Origin: Prevotellaceae bacterium UBA3849
GTDB taxonomy: Bacteria > Bacteroidota > Bacteroidia > Bacteroidales > Bacteroidaceae
DNA: 27,799 bases
Reading direction: 5' to 3'
Assembly (NCBI GenBank): GCA_002392645.1
Contig: DGHL01000009.1
Span: forward strand, 1-27,799
The notes beneath the pieces are model-generated. The model had not been told where the DNA came from. It was given only the letters and a program-made list of their open reading frames with translations, and ran no database searches. Positions 20,404 to 27,799 of this stretch are shown here, piece after piece. How positions within the stretch are numbered: position 1 is the stretch's first letter; each line of letters starts with the position of its first letter. Made by a program: the position numbers and the translations under genes.

Positions 20404-22590
20404 TTATCTGATAAAGAGCATCTCACGGTACTTAGGCAGTGTCCAGACTTCATCGTCAACCTTTGCCTCAAGCTTGTCGATATGATAGCGTATCTGCTCC
20501 ATCAATGGCTCTACAGTGTCGTGATAAGCAATAGCTCTCTCACGCTGCGACTCGATGACATTAGCCACCTTGCGCGCCTCTGTGAGCGCCTCGCAACCTT
20601 CTTCTATCTCCTTGATGCGCATTGATATCTCAGAGATAAGTGCAAGGTTACTTGCTGCCGATGCCTTAAACTCATCTTCTGGCAATATAGACTTGAGTGC
20701 CCTTACGTTTTCTGCCAGCTTTGTCTGGTATGCCACTACCTGCGGTATGATGTGGTTGATTGAAAGATCACCGAAGATGCGTGCTTCTATCTGCACCTTC
20801 TTAGTATATGTCTCCCACTTGATTTCGTTACGAGCCTCAAGCTCCTTTTCCGTCATCACGCCCATCGACTCGAACATCTCTATTGAATCCTTGTCGAGGT
20901 AACGATCAAAGATAAGCGGACATGAGCGCTCAACGTCAAGTCCACGCTTAGCAGCCTCTACCACCCACTCGTCAGAATATCCGTTGCCGTCAAAACGAAT
21001 AGGCTTACAGGTCTTGATATCGTCGCGCAAAACGCTGATTATCGCTGCATGCTTATCCTTACCATCTGCTATCAAGGCATCTACACGCTTCTTGAAGTTC
21101 ACCAGAGCCTCAGCCATAGCAGTGCTCAGCGCTATCATTGCACTGGCGCAGTTTGCCTCAGAGCCTGGCGCACGGAACTCAAAGCGATTGCCGGTGAAGG
21201 CAAACGGAGAGGTGCGGTTGCGGTCGGTGTTATCGATGAGCAGTTCTGGTATAGAAGGGATATCGAGCTTCAGTCCAGCCTTGCCGCTGATGGCAATGGT
21301 ATCGTCGTTAGTCTGCTCAAGATGGTCAAGTATCTCTGTCAACTGCTTTCCAAGGAAAGAAGAAACTATCGTCGGAGGCGCCTCATGTCCACCAAGACGA
21401 TGGGCATTGGTTGCCGACATGATAGAAGCCTTGAGCAATCCGTTATGCTTATATACAGCCATCAGCGATTCTACTATGAATGTAACGAAACGCAGGCTGC
21501 CAATCTCATCCTTTGCAGGAGCATGGAGCAATATGCCTGTGTCTGTAGATATAGACCAGTTATTATGCTTACCAGAACCGTTCACTCCGTCGAAAGGCTT
21601 CTCGTGGAGCAGGCAACGGAAACCGTGCTTGCGCGCCACCTTCTTCATCAGCGACATGATGAGCATATTATGGTCAATGGCGAGGTTCATCTCCTCAAAG
21701 ATAGGAGCCAACTCAAACTGGTTTGGCGCCACCTCGTTATGGCGAGTCTTGCAAGGAATACCCAGTTCCAGAGCCTGAATCTCAAGGTCTTTCATGAAGG
21801 CAGCCACGCGCTCAGGTATTGCACCAAAGTAGTGGTCGTCCATCTGCTGGTCCTTTGCAGAAGAGTGTCCCATCAGCGTACGGCCTGTAAGAAGGAGGTC
21901 TGGACGAGCAGAATACAATCCCTCGTCAACGAGGAAATACTCCTGCTCCCAACCAAGGTTCGAGATACACTTCTTAACCTCAGGGTTGAAATAATGAACG
22001 ACTGCCGTAGCAGCTTTATCAACTGCATGTATCGCCTTCAGCAAAGGAGTCTTATAGTCGAGTGCCTCACCTGTATAAGAGATGAACACAGTAGGAATCA
22101 TCAACGTGTCGCCGATAACGAATACTGGTGACGTAGGGTCCCAGGCAGAATAGCCACGAGCCTCAAAGGTGGAGCGTATGCCACCGGATGGGAATGAAGA
22201 AGCGTCAGGCTCCTGCTGAACGAGGCTCTTGCCTTCAAACTCCTCAATCATGCCACCCTTCCAGTCGTGCTCCACGAAAGCGTCATGCTTCTCTGCCGTA
22301 GTCTCTGTAAGCGGTTGGAACCAGTGGGTACAGTGTGTCACACCGAGCTCCATAGCCCACTTCTTCATACCTTCAGCCACCTTGTCGGCAGTCTGACGGT
22401 CAAGCGGAGCACCGTTATCTATGACATCAAGCATCTTGTCATACACCTTCTTTGGGAGATACTTGTACATCTTCGCCTTGTTGAAAACATACTTTGCGAA
22501 GAACTCTGAAGGACGCTCCTTTGGTGCCGGAACGTCAAGAGGCTGCTTCTTGAAAGCCTCAGCCACGACCTGGAATCTTAAATTGGCCAT
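20404..22590 (-). CDS. glnN: Glutamine synthetase type III
   Basis: 728 residues from the ATG at 22590 (MANLRFQVV). An upstream in-frame ATG at 22626 falls within the promoter -7 box and is rejected. The length and motifs match GSIII of Bacteroidota: the N-terminal GSIII domain with FFAKYVFNKAKMYKYLPKK, GWEQEYFLVDEGLY (catalytic glutamate), KTRHNEVAPNQFELAPIFE, the ATP-site NGSGKHNNWSIS at 337-348, and NRFEFRAPGSEANCASAM. It condenses ammonia and glutamate using ATP. Its promoter is a full consensus match, and an upstream microtranscript (22850-22675) lies in front. The acid phosphatase gene follows 24 nt later. Confidence 0.96.
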   Translation of the reverse strand: MANLRFQVVAEAFKKQPLDVPAPKERPSEFFAKYVFNKAKMYKYLPKKVYDKMLDVIDNGAPLDRQTADKVAEGMKKWAMELGVTHCTHWFQPLTETTAEKHDAFVEHDWKGGMIEEFEGKSLVQQEPDASSFPSGGIRSTFEARGYSAWDPTSPVFVIGDTLMIPTVFISYTGEALDYKTPLLKAIHAVDKAATAVVHYFNPEVKKCISNLGWEQEYFLVDEGLYSARPDLLLTGRTLMGHSSAKDQQMDDHYFGAIPERVAAFMKDLEIQALELGIPCKTRHNEVAPNQFELAPIFEEMNLAIDHNMLIMSLMKKVARKHGFRCLLHEKPFDGVNGSGKHNNWSISTDTGILLHAPAKDEIGSLRFVTFIVESLMAVYKHNGLLKASIMSATNAHRLGGHEAPPTIVSSFLGKQLTEILDHLEQTNDDTIAISGKAGLKLDIPSIPELLIDNTDRNRTSPFAFTGNRFEFRAPGSEANCASAMIALSTAMAEALVNFKKRVDALIADGKDKHAAIISVLRDDIKTCKPIRFDGNGYSDEWVVEAAKRGLDVERSCPLIFDRYLDKDSIEMFESMGVMTEKELEARNEIKWETYTKKVQIEARIFGDLSINHIIPQVVAYQTKLAENVRALKSILPEDEFKASAASNLALISEISMRIKEIEEGCEALTEARKVANVIESQRERAIAYHDTVEPLMEQIRYHIDKLEAKVDDEVWTLPKYREMLFIR

Positions 22591-22623
22591 AATATAAATA
22601 TGTGTCGTTAAGTTTTTCAGTTG

Positions 22624-22654
22624 CAAAATTACTGAAAAAAATGGAACTATGCAA
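22624..22654 (-). promoter_or_regulatory. glnN promoter
   Basis: On the minus strand TTG (22654-22652), 20 nt, TAATTTTG (22631-22624). The start near 22617 gives a leader of about 27 nt and excludes translation from the ATG at 22626. Confidence 0.78.
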
Positions 22655-22674
22655 GAAAAGCCGATAAAAGTTTG

Positions 22675-22705
22675 GCCCCATCCCTCCGTTAAGGAGCGAT
22701 GGGGC
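22675..22705. other. GC-rich hairpin between the micro-ORF and the glnN promoter
   Basis: GCCCCATC-c-CTCC-gttaa-GGAG-c-GATGGGGC, a 12-bp stem with a C-C internal mismatch. On the minus strand it is followed after 5 nt by TTTT. It could end the micro-ORF transcript or belong to the same palindrome family as 9079-9100 (shared CCCCATCCCTCC). Confidence 0.55.
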
Positions 22706-22735
22706 TATTTTGATCCGATGAATTATTGAGTAGTA

Positions 22736-22780
22736 TTAGTAGCTTGTGTGTTTCATCAGTAGAGTGGTAGTGTGTACCAT
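22736..22780 (-). CDS. 14-codon micro-ORF with its own promoter upstream of glnN
   Basis: ATG at 22780 encodes MVHTTTLLMKHTSY and a TAA. An AAGGA-like ribosome-binding sequence lies about 9-12 nt upstream, and a consensus promoter at 22882-22850 places it about 60-65 nt into the transcript. A strong GC hairpin follows at 22705-22675, and the glnN promoter lies immediately after. I do not recognise the peptide. It is rich in Thr and His, which would fit a leader peptide, but glnN has no evident link to those amino acids. It may equally be an sRNA with a chance ORF. Confidence 0.35.
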   Translation of the reverse strand: MVHTTTLLMKHTSY

Positions 22781-22849
22781 TTTTTGTGTTCCTTCAAAAT
22801 AGTATAGATAAGGGACAAATGATTGGGTTTACCACCGGATTTCTGATTG

Positions 22850-22882
22850 CAAAGTTAATAAAAAAAATTGACCATAATCAAA
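22850..22882 (-). promoter_or_regulatory. Promoter of a short transcript upstream of glnN
   Basis: On the minus strand TTTG (22882-22879), 21 nt, TAACTTTG (22857-22850). Transcription would start near 22843 and reach the hairpin at 22705-22675 after about 140 nt, or continue into glnN. Confidence 0.65.
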
Positions 22883-22992
22883 CTTTACCAAACTTTCTTA
22901 CTCTGTTTTAATTTTATTAACATTGTGTGCCTACACAACACACAACCTCCTACAAAGTGTGCACAAAAAACGCAATTTTTATCATTAAGTTT

Positions 22993-23406
22993 TCACTTTC
23001 TACCAAAATCTGCAGGTATTTCGCCCCACTGTTTAGTGTCCCATTTCTTTATTGGCACACGAAAACTATGCGTACGCAGCCATCTCTCTGCACGCTGCAC
23101 CAACTCAAGCGCCTTCGCTGTTTCCGGAGTGAGTGCCAACTTTGTCTTACATATCATCGTCCTAACCCACAACTGTGCATTTACAGAATCGCTATATATC
23201 ACCTTGTCGGTGATTCCCTGCTGTTCCATCTGTGCCAATGCATGGACTATGGCAAGGAACTCGCCAATATTATTCGTTCCCTTTATAGGTCCGAAATGAA
23301 ACACCTGACGTCCCGTAGCGATGTCAACGCCACGATATTCCATCGGCCCTGGATTGCCTGAACATGCTGCATCCACTGCCCAGGCATTGTTATGTTCATT
23401 ACTCAT
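22993..23406 (-). CDS. RNase HI-family ribonuclease
   Basis: 137 residues forming a minimal RNase H fold. The four acidic metal-binding positions are visible: D12 in AVDAACSGNPG, E49 in GTNNIGEFLAIVHAL, D73 in YSDSVNAQLW and D133 in IPADFGRK. It should cut the RNA strand of RNA-DNA hybrids. It lacks the N-terminal viroplasmin/hybrid-binding domain present in many Bacteroidota RNase HI proteins, so it may be a second, domain-poor paralogue. It is monocistronic, with its own consensus promoter at 23479-23448; its 3' side runs into the micro-ORF promoter region. The last catalytic Asp is only five residues from the C-terminus. Confidence 0.85.
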   Translation of the reverse strand: MSNEHNNAWAVDAACSGNPGPMEYRGVDIATGRQVFHFGPIKGTNNIGEFLAIVHALAQMEQQGITDKVIYSDSVNAQLWVRTMICKTKLALTPETAKALELVQRAERWLRTHSFRVPIKKWDTKQWGEIPADFGRK

Positions 23407-23447
23407 ATCTAAGAATCTCGTTTTCCTATCCGTTTCTTTTCAGAGTG

Positions 23448-23479
23448 CAAAGTTACTCTTTAATTTTCAATTACACAAA
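23448..23479 (-). promoter_or_regulatory. Promoter of the RNase HI gene
   Basis: On the minus strand TTTG (23479-23476), 20 nt, TAACTTTG (23455-23448), followed by CACTC. The leader is about 35 nt. Confidence 0.75.
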
Positions 23480-23580
23480 TAACTTCAGTCCCCGTCCCTA
23501 ACCACAGCCCCACTTAATATTCGTTCTTAACAAGGTTCGTCGTTTTCAACTATACCAGATATAGGCAAAGCATTCCAATA

Positions 23581-23622
23581 ACAATCCTCTTGAAATTCTA
23601 TCTTTAAAAGAGCAAGGATTGT
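23581..23622 (-). other. Hairpin downstream of the DUF3857 pair
   Basis: ACAATCCT (23581-23588) and AGGATTGT (23615-23622) pair, with a further TTG/CAA inside. It lies 23 nt after the stop of the 631-residue protein gene. There is no T-run on the exit side, so terminator function is doubtful. Confidence 0.35.
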
Positions 23623-23644
23623 ATAAATAATCATGCATACTTAC

Positions 23645-25540
23645 TTATTGTTTAATCGTCAATACCATCAGGGTCTTTGCCATCCGCTCCACCTGCTTCT
23701 GAAATTCTGTAAAATCATTCTTTTGCGAATTATCGAACCTCCCTTTGTGGCAAACTATCGAAGTGGTAAATGTTACGCTTCTCTCATTTTGCTGCACATT
23801 AAAGTCTGTCGAACCGAATATGTTTTCGTAGTGCGAAGGCTTTGGCAGTCCCTCTATGACTGCACCTTCGGGAATTTCTATCGTAACGGTTTCACTGCGA
23901 CTGAAGGGAGTACGTATGACGATAGGACGTATTCTGTCATTGCGAAGCTTATATACCGAAGGGTTTATGAACGGATTACACCGTATGAACATTTGACTGC
24001 CTGCTATTTCTCCGTAATCAGCCTTTGCGCTTACGTCAGCATGAACACGTGGAGTATCTTCACGATTATCCCGTATGTTTACAGTGTTTACGGATGTCCC
24101 CTTGGTATAAAGATTCCTTTTTATGTAGCCAACGCGGTTTTCCGCAGTTTCCTCTGCAAGGTATTTACTGTCTTCATAGAATGTTCCGTACATATCCTGC
24201 TGAAATGTCATGTCAGCTTTTCCATCGAGTCTCATCTTGATGGTTGCGATGGTGTTTTTCTTGTTTTCCTCTTCGCTCCTACCTTTTATCTTAACAAGTG
24301 TTCCTTTGCTGTCTTTTATGATTAGCGCCTCATGTCCACACAGAGTCTGCGGTATGAAACCCAGTGGCAGTCGAGGATTGGTGCATTCTATTAAAATGTA
24401 GTCGCCACCGTCTGCAACTGACACATACAACACATCGTGGTTCAGCTGATGCATATTCGGAAAATCCTTCAGCAAGGTTTCGTATGTCGTACTGATAAGG
24501 GCGTGATACGATTCTATTCCAACATGTTTCAGCATAGACTGCATATAGTTTGTCAATGCTTTGCAGTCACCAAATCCAGTGGAAGCCACTTCCTTTGCAC
24601 TCATAGGCTGCCAGCCGCCGATACCCAGTTGGATGCTGACGTAACGAGTGTTTTCGGCTAAATAGTCGTAAACAGCCTTAATCTTCTCTATGTTTGTCTT
24701 GCAGTCGGCTGTCCTTCTTGTTATTTCATTCCTTACATTATCGGGCAAGACATCGCGTCCGGCAGATATGCCATAGAACCAAGCTCCCAGATCTTCCCAT
24801 GACGTCATGTCTCCTTTAGTATCATCATAGCAGAACGAGACAGGCTCCGATATAATCAGCGGAAACAGTTTCATGTCGTCTTCATCCATATAGTCCTTCA
24901 CTATGCTGCGCATAGCCGGAACCTTCCATGTCTGAACGGTATTCTTTCCTATATTGTCCACCATGTGGTCCCAGTCGTGTGGTAAACAACATGAACGTGT
25001 TTCCGTTCCCTGTGGTACAGTAAGGATATATATGGCGCCTTCCAATGACTGACGTTCAGAAACGGGGAAGAAGGAAGGATAGTCCATATACCCCTTGCTA
25101 CCTTTGACTTCCCATGTATACTCCACTGTATATGGGCAGCTCATTGCCGGTGGTTGATAGTAATATCGTACGTTATCGGTTGCAAGATGCTCAGAAAGCG
25201 ACGTCTGCACCAAGTCACCTCTCTTTATCGTCTTGACTGGCTTACCGTTAGAATCATATATGACGCCTTTGAAGGATGTAATCTCCGTGTGTCTGTCTGT
25301 AGGGTATATCCACAATGCCTCATCTATGCCCTTGTTGTCGAGGACAGTTACCACCTTATGATAGTTGGATGTATAGTTCGTGCTGGAGTTCGCTGTAGTT
25401 TCCAGCTTGTAGTCACGCACCACCGAGTATGCATCTTTCTTCAGGGAATCCGGTATGTCAGCCACCGGATATTTGTTTTGTGCCTGTATATAGCCAGAGA
25501 AACATACGGAGATTAATATGCAGAGAATATATTTCGTCAT
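23645..25540 (-). CDS. Exported DUF3857/transglutaminase-like protein (cysteine retained)
   Basis: 631 residues with a signal peptide (about 1-21, YIQAQ). Residues of about 40-240 are a DUF3857 beta domain. A transglutaminase-like core (about 280-390) has GFGDCKALTNYM with nucleophile-position C326, H368 in QLNHDVLYV, and YILIECTN at 381-388 as the third-residue segment, then a C-terminal beta domain. Such proteins are frequent in Bacteroidota periplasm, and their substrate is unknown. The start overlaps the end of the upstream paralogue by ATGA (25537-25540), so the two are translationally coupled and probably work as a pair. The active-site pattern suggests it is the catalytic member. It may be a protease or amidase rather than a cross-linking enzyme. 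Confidence 0.85.
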   Translation of the reverse strand: MTKYILCILISVCFSGYIQAQNKYPVADIPDSLKKDAYSVVRDYKLETTANSSTNYTSNYHKVVTVLDNKGIDEALWIYPTDRHTEITSFKGVIYDSNGKPVKTIKRGDLVQTSLSEHLATDNVRYYYQPPAMSCPYTVEYTWEVKGSKGYMDYPSFFPVSERQSLEGAIYILTVPQGTETRSCCLPHDWDHMVDNIGKNTVQTWKVPAMRSIVKDYMDEDDMKLFPLIISEPVSFCYDDTKGDMTSWEDLGAWFYGISAGRDVLPDNVRNEITRRTADCKTNIEKIKAVYDYLAENTRYVSIQLGIGGWQPMSAKEVASTGFGDCKALTNYMQSMLKHVGIESYHALISTTYETLLKDFPNMHQLNHDVLYVSVADGGDYILIECTNPRLPLGFIPQTLCGHEALIIKDSKGTLVKIKGRSEEENKKNTIATIKMRLDGKADMTFQQDMYGTFYEDSKYLAEETAENRVGYIKRNLYTKGTSVNTVNIRDNREDTPRVHADVSAKADYGEIAGSQMFIRCNPFINPSVYKLRNDRIRPIVIRTPFSRSETVTIEIPEGAVIEGLPKPSHYENIFGSTDFNVQQNERSVTFTTSIVCHKGRFDNSQKNDFTEFQKQVERMAKTLMVLTIKQ

Positions 25541-27510
25541 TTCTTCTTGAGTACGACTAATTTAGAGTTTGTTTTCACTAACTTGTTATAAAACTCCTGT
25601 AGTTCCTTGTAGCGCTCCAGTCCTATGAACGTCGTCATATTGTCAAACGTATAGGTCGTCCTGATTTTCTGTCCGTCAAGCACTACATTGAAACTGAGGT
25701 GACAATCCTCTCCAAGACTATACGTCTCATTCTCTGGCATAGACTCAACGACATAATCGTCAGGGATGGCTATATCTGTTATATACTTTATTGTTCTTGC
25801 ATAAGGATACTCCACTGGCAGTTTGCGGTTATCTTTGGTGAATGGAGAATTCTTCAAGTCGACGAACATCATCGGATTCAAGTACATTCTGTCGTTTATG
25901 TTTCTTATGTCTTTCTCACACAGGAACTGTATCGTAGTCTTATTTCCCGTTCCTTCTGTATTTCTTAGCTTTACGGATTTGATGGTGCAGTCATAGAACT
26001 TCTCTATCTCCTGTATGAACGCAGCACTGTCCGTGGCATTATGATACCCCTTCTTGAACTCTAATGCATCACAGCCGAAATAGGTTGATTTGCATGAGCC
26101 AACGAATTTACCGTCTTCGGATAAAATACCTTGTATGATATTTGTACAACCGTTATTTACAAGATATTTCAGGTCAACAGTCTGTGGCATGTCCGCTGCA
26201 ATGGTTGGATCAAACAGGACACCGCCAGTCATCAGTTTGGCAGGCAACACGTTGATGTCGCCATATTCGGCAGAACAGTCTGCGAAAAACAGGTCTTTCT
26301 TCTCATCGACAAAGGCCACTACGAAAGTACTGAGCTTATCTATAGAAGGATGTGTCATCGGCAGTCTGCCTTCGTCTCTCAGACGTATCAGCAACGGGGT
26401 GCAGTTTATACCTGCCTCACGAAGCATACTCATATATATGAAGTTGAGCTCTATGTTGGAACCGTTACCCTCCTTGACGACTTTTGAGAGGGAGTTGCAT
26501 GAAAGTCTGTATGTCTTGTCCCATTTGAGCTTTGAATGTATGAAGCTGAAAAGCTTGCTTGCCTTTTGTACTGAGGTTAATCCGTCAAGCTGCAGCGACT
26601 TCATTTCCTCTGCATACGGATTCTTTGTCTTCAGGCATGAGTTGTATCCATAATTAGTCTTAAGCAGCTCTCTCACGTCGTTCCATGTATAGGCGAAGCT
26701 CTTATAGACATCACCAGGAATCTGTATGCCGCTTACCTCAAAGTCTATATGAGTGTTATAGTCGTCTGCGCATATTACGTAGTTCTCTTTCTTGAAGGAC
26801 GGCAGGTTCTCTGCTTCTGCTATGTAGCGGTTTGATGCCACATCAAACACGCTGTAGCCTGTGTTCAGCTTCAGATGTGCTAATTCCTTCTTCACGTTGA
26901 TGGTTTGCGAGCCGCGGCATTCTACGTCGCACGTAAACCATTCCGGTATGGTTATGTCATAGTAGCTGTAAAGTACCGGCTCGTCTAACTGAACCTTCCA
27001 TGTTGGCAGAACCCCATAATTTGGCGATTCCAGAGTAAACTCATATTCTATGATGGAACCGACTTTTACATCAGGAATCGAGAATTTGGTCTTACGCAGG
27101 CGGTCGCTTATATTCTCATGGAAGATGTATTTATTTGACAGTTCGGTACTGGTAACCTTTCCATCTACCAGATTGTATGATGTTGCCGATATGTTTCTTA
27201 TATTATCGTTACGGAAGCCCGAACGGTCTTTTGAATAAGAGTATGTTACCGAGCAGTTTGCGTGCTCGCGTCCTTCCTCTGTCAGTATCTTCAGTCTTGC
27301 CTTTATGTGCGTACGAAGCATAAAATGCTGCGCTGCGTAACAAAATTCGGATTCTCCGATTGAGTAGATATATACAGCATCTGTTGTTGAATCTGCAATT
27401 TCGTATGTTTTTGCGAAGTCTTCGGCTGTTACCTTGCGAAACTTCTTTTGTGCTGAAAGTTCAAATATACTTATTGTGAAGAGTGCTAGTAGTAATACAA
27501 TCTTTTTCAT
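25537..27510 (-). CDS. Exported DUF3857 protein with degenerate transglutaminase core
   Basis: 657 residues with a signal peptide (about 1-20, ELSAQ). The DUF3857 region (about 60-250) includes DVKVGSIIEYEFTLESP and an IPEWF strand, typical of the family. The transglutaminase-like core (about 310-415) has EGNGSNIELNFIYMSMLREAGINC, where the family GxCxxxA/G Cys position is occupied by Ser351/Asn352. H387 and D411 (FFADCSAEYG) remain. It is therefore probably a non-catalytic paralogue of the next gene product, with which it overlaps by 4 nt. It is the first gene of the pair, and a 191-bp inverted-repeat element sits 26 bp upstream of its start. No consensus promoter was found between that element and the ATG. 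Confidence 0.83.
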   Translation of the reverse strand: MKKIVLLLALFTISIFELSAQKKFRKVTAEDFAKTYEIADSTTDAVYIYSIGESEFCYAAQHFMLRTHIKARLKILTEEGREHANCSVTYSYSKDRSGFRNDNIRNISATSYNLVDGKVTSTELSNKYIFHENISDRLRKTKFSIPDVKVGSIIEYEFTLESPNYGVLPTWKVQLDEPVLYSYYDITIPEWFTCDVECRGSQTINVKKELAHLKLNTGYSVFDVASNRYIAEAENLPSFKKENYVICADDYNTHIDFEVSGIQIPGDVYKSFAYTWNDVRELLKTNYGYNSCLKTKNPYAEEMKSLQLDGLTSVQKASKLFSFIHSKLKWDKTYRLSCNSLSKVVKEGNGSNIELNFIYMSMLREAGINCTPLLIRLRDEGRLPMTHPSIDKLSTFVVAFVDEKKDLFFADCSAEYGDINVLPAKLMTGGVLFDPTIAADMPQTVDLKYLVNNGCTNIIQGILSEDGKFVGSCKSTYFGCDALEFKKGYHNATDSAAFIQEIEKFYDCTIKSVKLRNTEGTGNKTTIQFLCEKDIRNINDRMYLNPMMFVDLKNSPFTKDNRKLPVEYPYARTIKYITDIAIPDDYVVESMPENETYSLGEDCHLSFNVVLDGQKIRTTYTFDNMTTFIGLERYKELQEFYNKLVKTNSKLVVLKKK

Positions 27511-27535
27511 AAATGTAGTAGCTATTCTTATTTAT

Positions 27536-27726
27536 GGTGGGTTCTAAAAATTCCCACGAGTTAAATTAGTTAATTACATGAATAACATTATGTCATATTT
27601 TTGTTTTCTTTCAGTACAAACTGTTAGCTTCCGCGGTCACATAGCCCGCTATGCTTCCTTATCAGCTAACATTTTGCCCTTGAAACAAATTCAAAAATCT
27701 GACAGTGGGAATTATTAGAACCCACC
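27536..27726. repeat. 191-bp inverted-repeat element, copy B
   Basis: The left end is GGTGGG-N11-CCCACG (27536 onward) and the right end is a complete inverted 23-bp palindrome ending CCCACC at 27726. The interior aligns without gaps to copy A from the TCAT at 27592 rightward; the apex CATAGCCCGCTATG is identical, and the arms 27622-27629 and 27664-27671 are fully complementary although their sequence differs from copy A. TTTA-type words flank it (TTTAT left, TTTAC right). It lies between an upstream terminator and the DUF3857 pair. Confidence 0.75.
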
Positions 27727-27749
27727 TTTACCGTATTCACACAACTACA

Positions 27750-27798
27750 TAAAAAAGCGAAGATACAAGAATAGAAAGTTTATCCATGCATCTTCGCT
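27750..27798 (-). terminator. Terminator of a gene beyond the right edge
   Basis: On the minus strand AGCGAAGAT (27798-27790) pairs with ATCTTCGCT (27764-27756), with an inner GGATA/TATTC helix, and is followed by TTTTT (27755-27751). The unit it ends is outside the window. Confidence 0.75.
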
Positions 27799-27799
27799 G

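Noticed and set aside
21049..22131. Open frame of 360 codons on the plus strand
   Set aside because: Antisense to the unquestionable glnN gene, with no recognisable domain and no start signal.
22588..22626. Upstream ATG start for glnN at 22626
   Set aside because: It falls inside the -7 promoter box, and the 12 extra residues are not family-like; the ATG at 22590 gives the normal 728-residue protein.

Overview
The window looks like a chromosomal segment of a Bacteroidota, most likely a Prevotella-like member of the Bacteroidales. The reasons are: upstream regions that repeatedly show the Bacteroidota promoter form TTTG-(19 to 21 nt)-TAnnTTTG, with few strong Shine-Dalgarno sites; a fused MurF-Alr enzyme; a type III glutamine synthetase; a DUF4271-hemD-rnpA-yidD-tyrS cluster; and DUF3857/transglutaminase-like exported proteins. 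The taxonomic call is inference from gene content, as no 16S gene lies in the window.

Layout. 1-272 looks like the promoter and leader of an rRNA operon transcribed leftward out of the window. 571-3554 (+) is a transcription unit with a promoter, a 192-bp inverted-repeat element in its 5' UTR, a 47-residue membrane microprotein overlapping murF-alr by ATGA, and a strong terminator. 9673-3553 (-) is a regulatory operon: blaI-type repressor, BlaR1-like M56 membrane peptidase, a small exported protein sharing a domain with the BlaR tail, and an outer-membrane beta-barrel protein. Two matching dyads flank its promoter and are candidate BlaI operators. 9750-11077 (-) holds an intact rhuM-fic gene between apparent scraps of a type I restriction-modification locus. 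11147-13013 (+) is an exported GH43 arabinanase-like enzyme. 13547-19243 (+) is a housekeeping block: rpsO with a structured leader, metK, DUF4271, hemD, rnpA, yidD, tyrS; it is followed by tRNA-Gln(UUG) and a terminator. 22882-19574 (-) contains a 14-codon ORF with its own promoter, glnN and an exported class A acid phosphatase. 23479-22993 (-) is a minimal RNase HI. 27510-23645 (-) is a translationally coupled pair of DUF3857 proteins, only one of which keeps a transglutaminase cysteine. The right edge carries a second 191-bp element and a terminator for a gene outside the window.

The signals that go beyond routine annotation are: (1) two nearly equal-length elements (613-804 and 27536-27726) whose arms covary, plus two solo 23-bp copies of their palindromic ends, which fits a structured REP/BIME- or MITE-like family; (2) the blaI/blaR operon, in which the sensor tail is not a beta-lactam-binding domain but resembles the neighbouring secreted protein, and which ends in an outer-membrane protein, so it may be an envelope signalling system of undescribed input; (3) the two dyads flanking the blaI promoter; (4) a three-way-junction-like rpsO leader; (5) the decayed type I R-M locus that kept RhuM-Fic. 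No CRISPR array, prophage or intact insertion sequence was seen.
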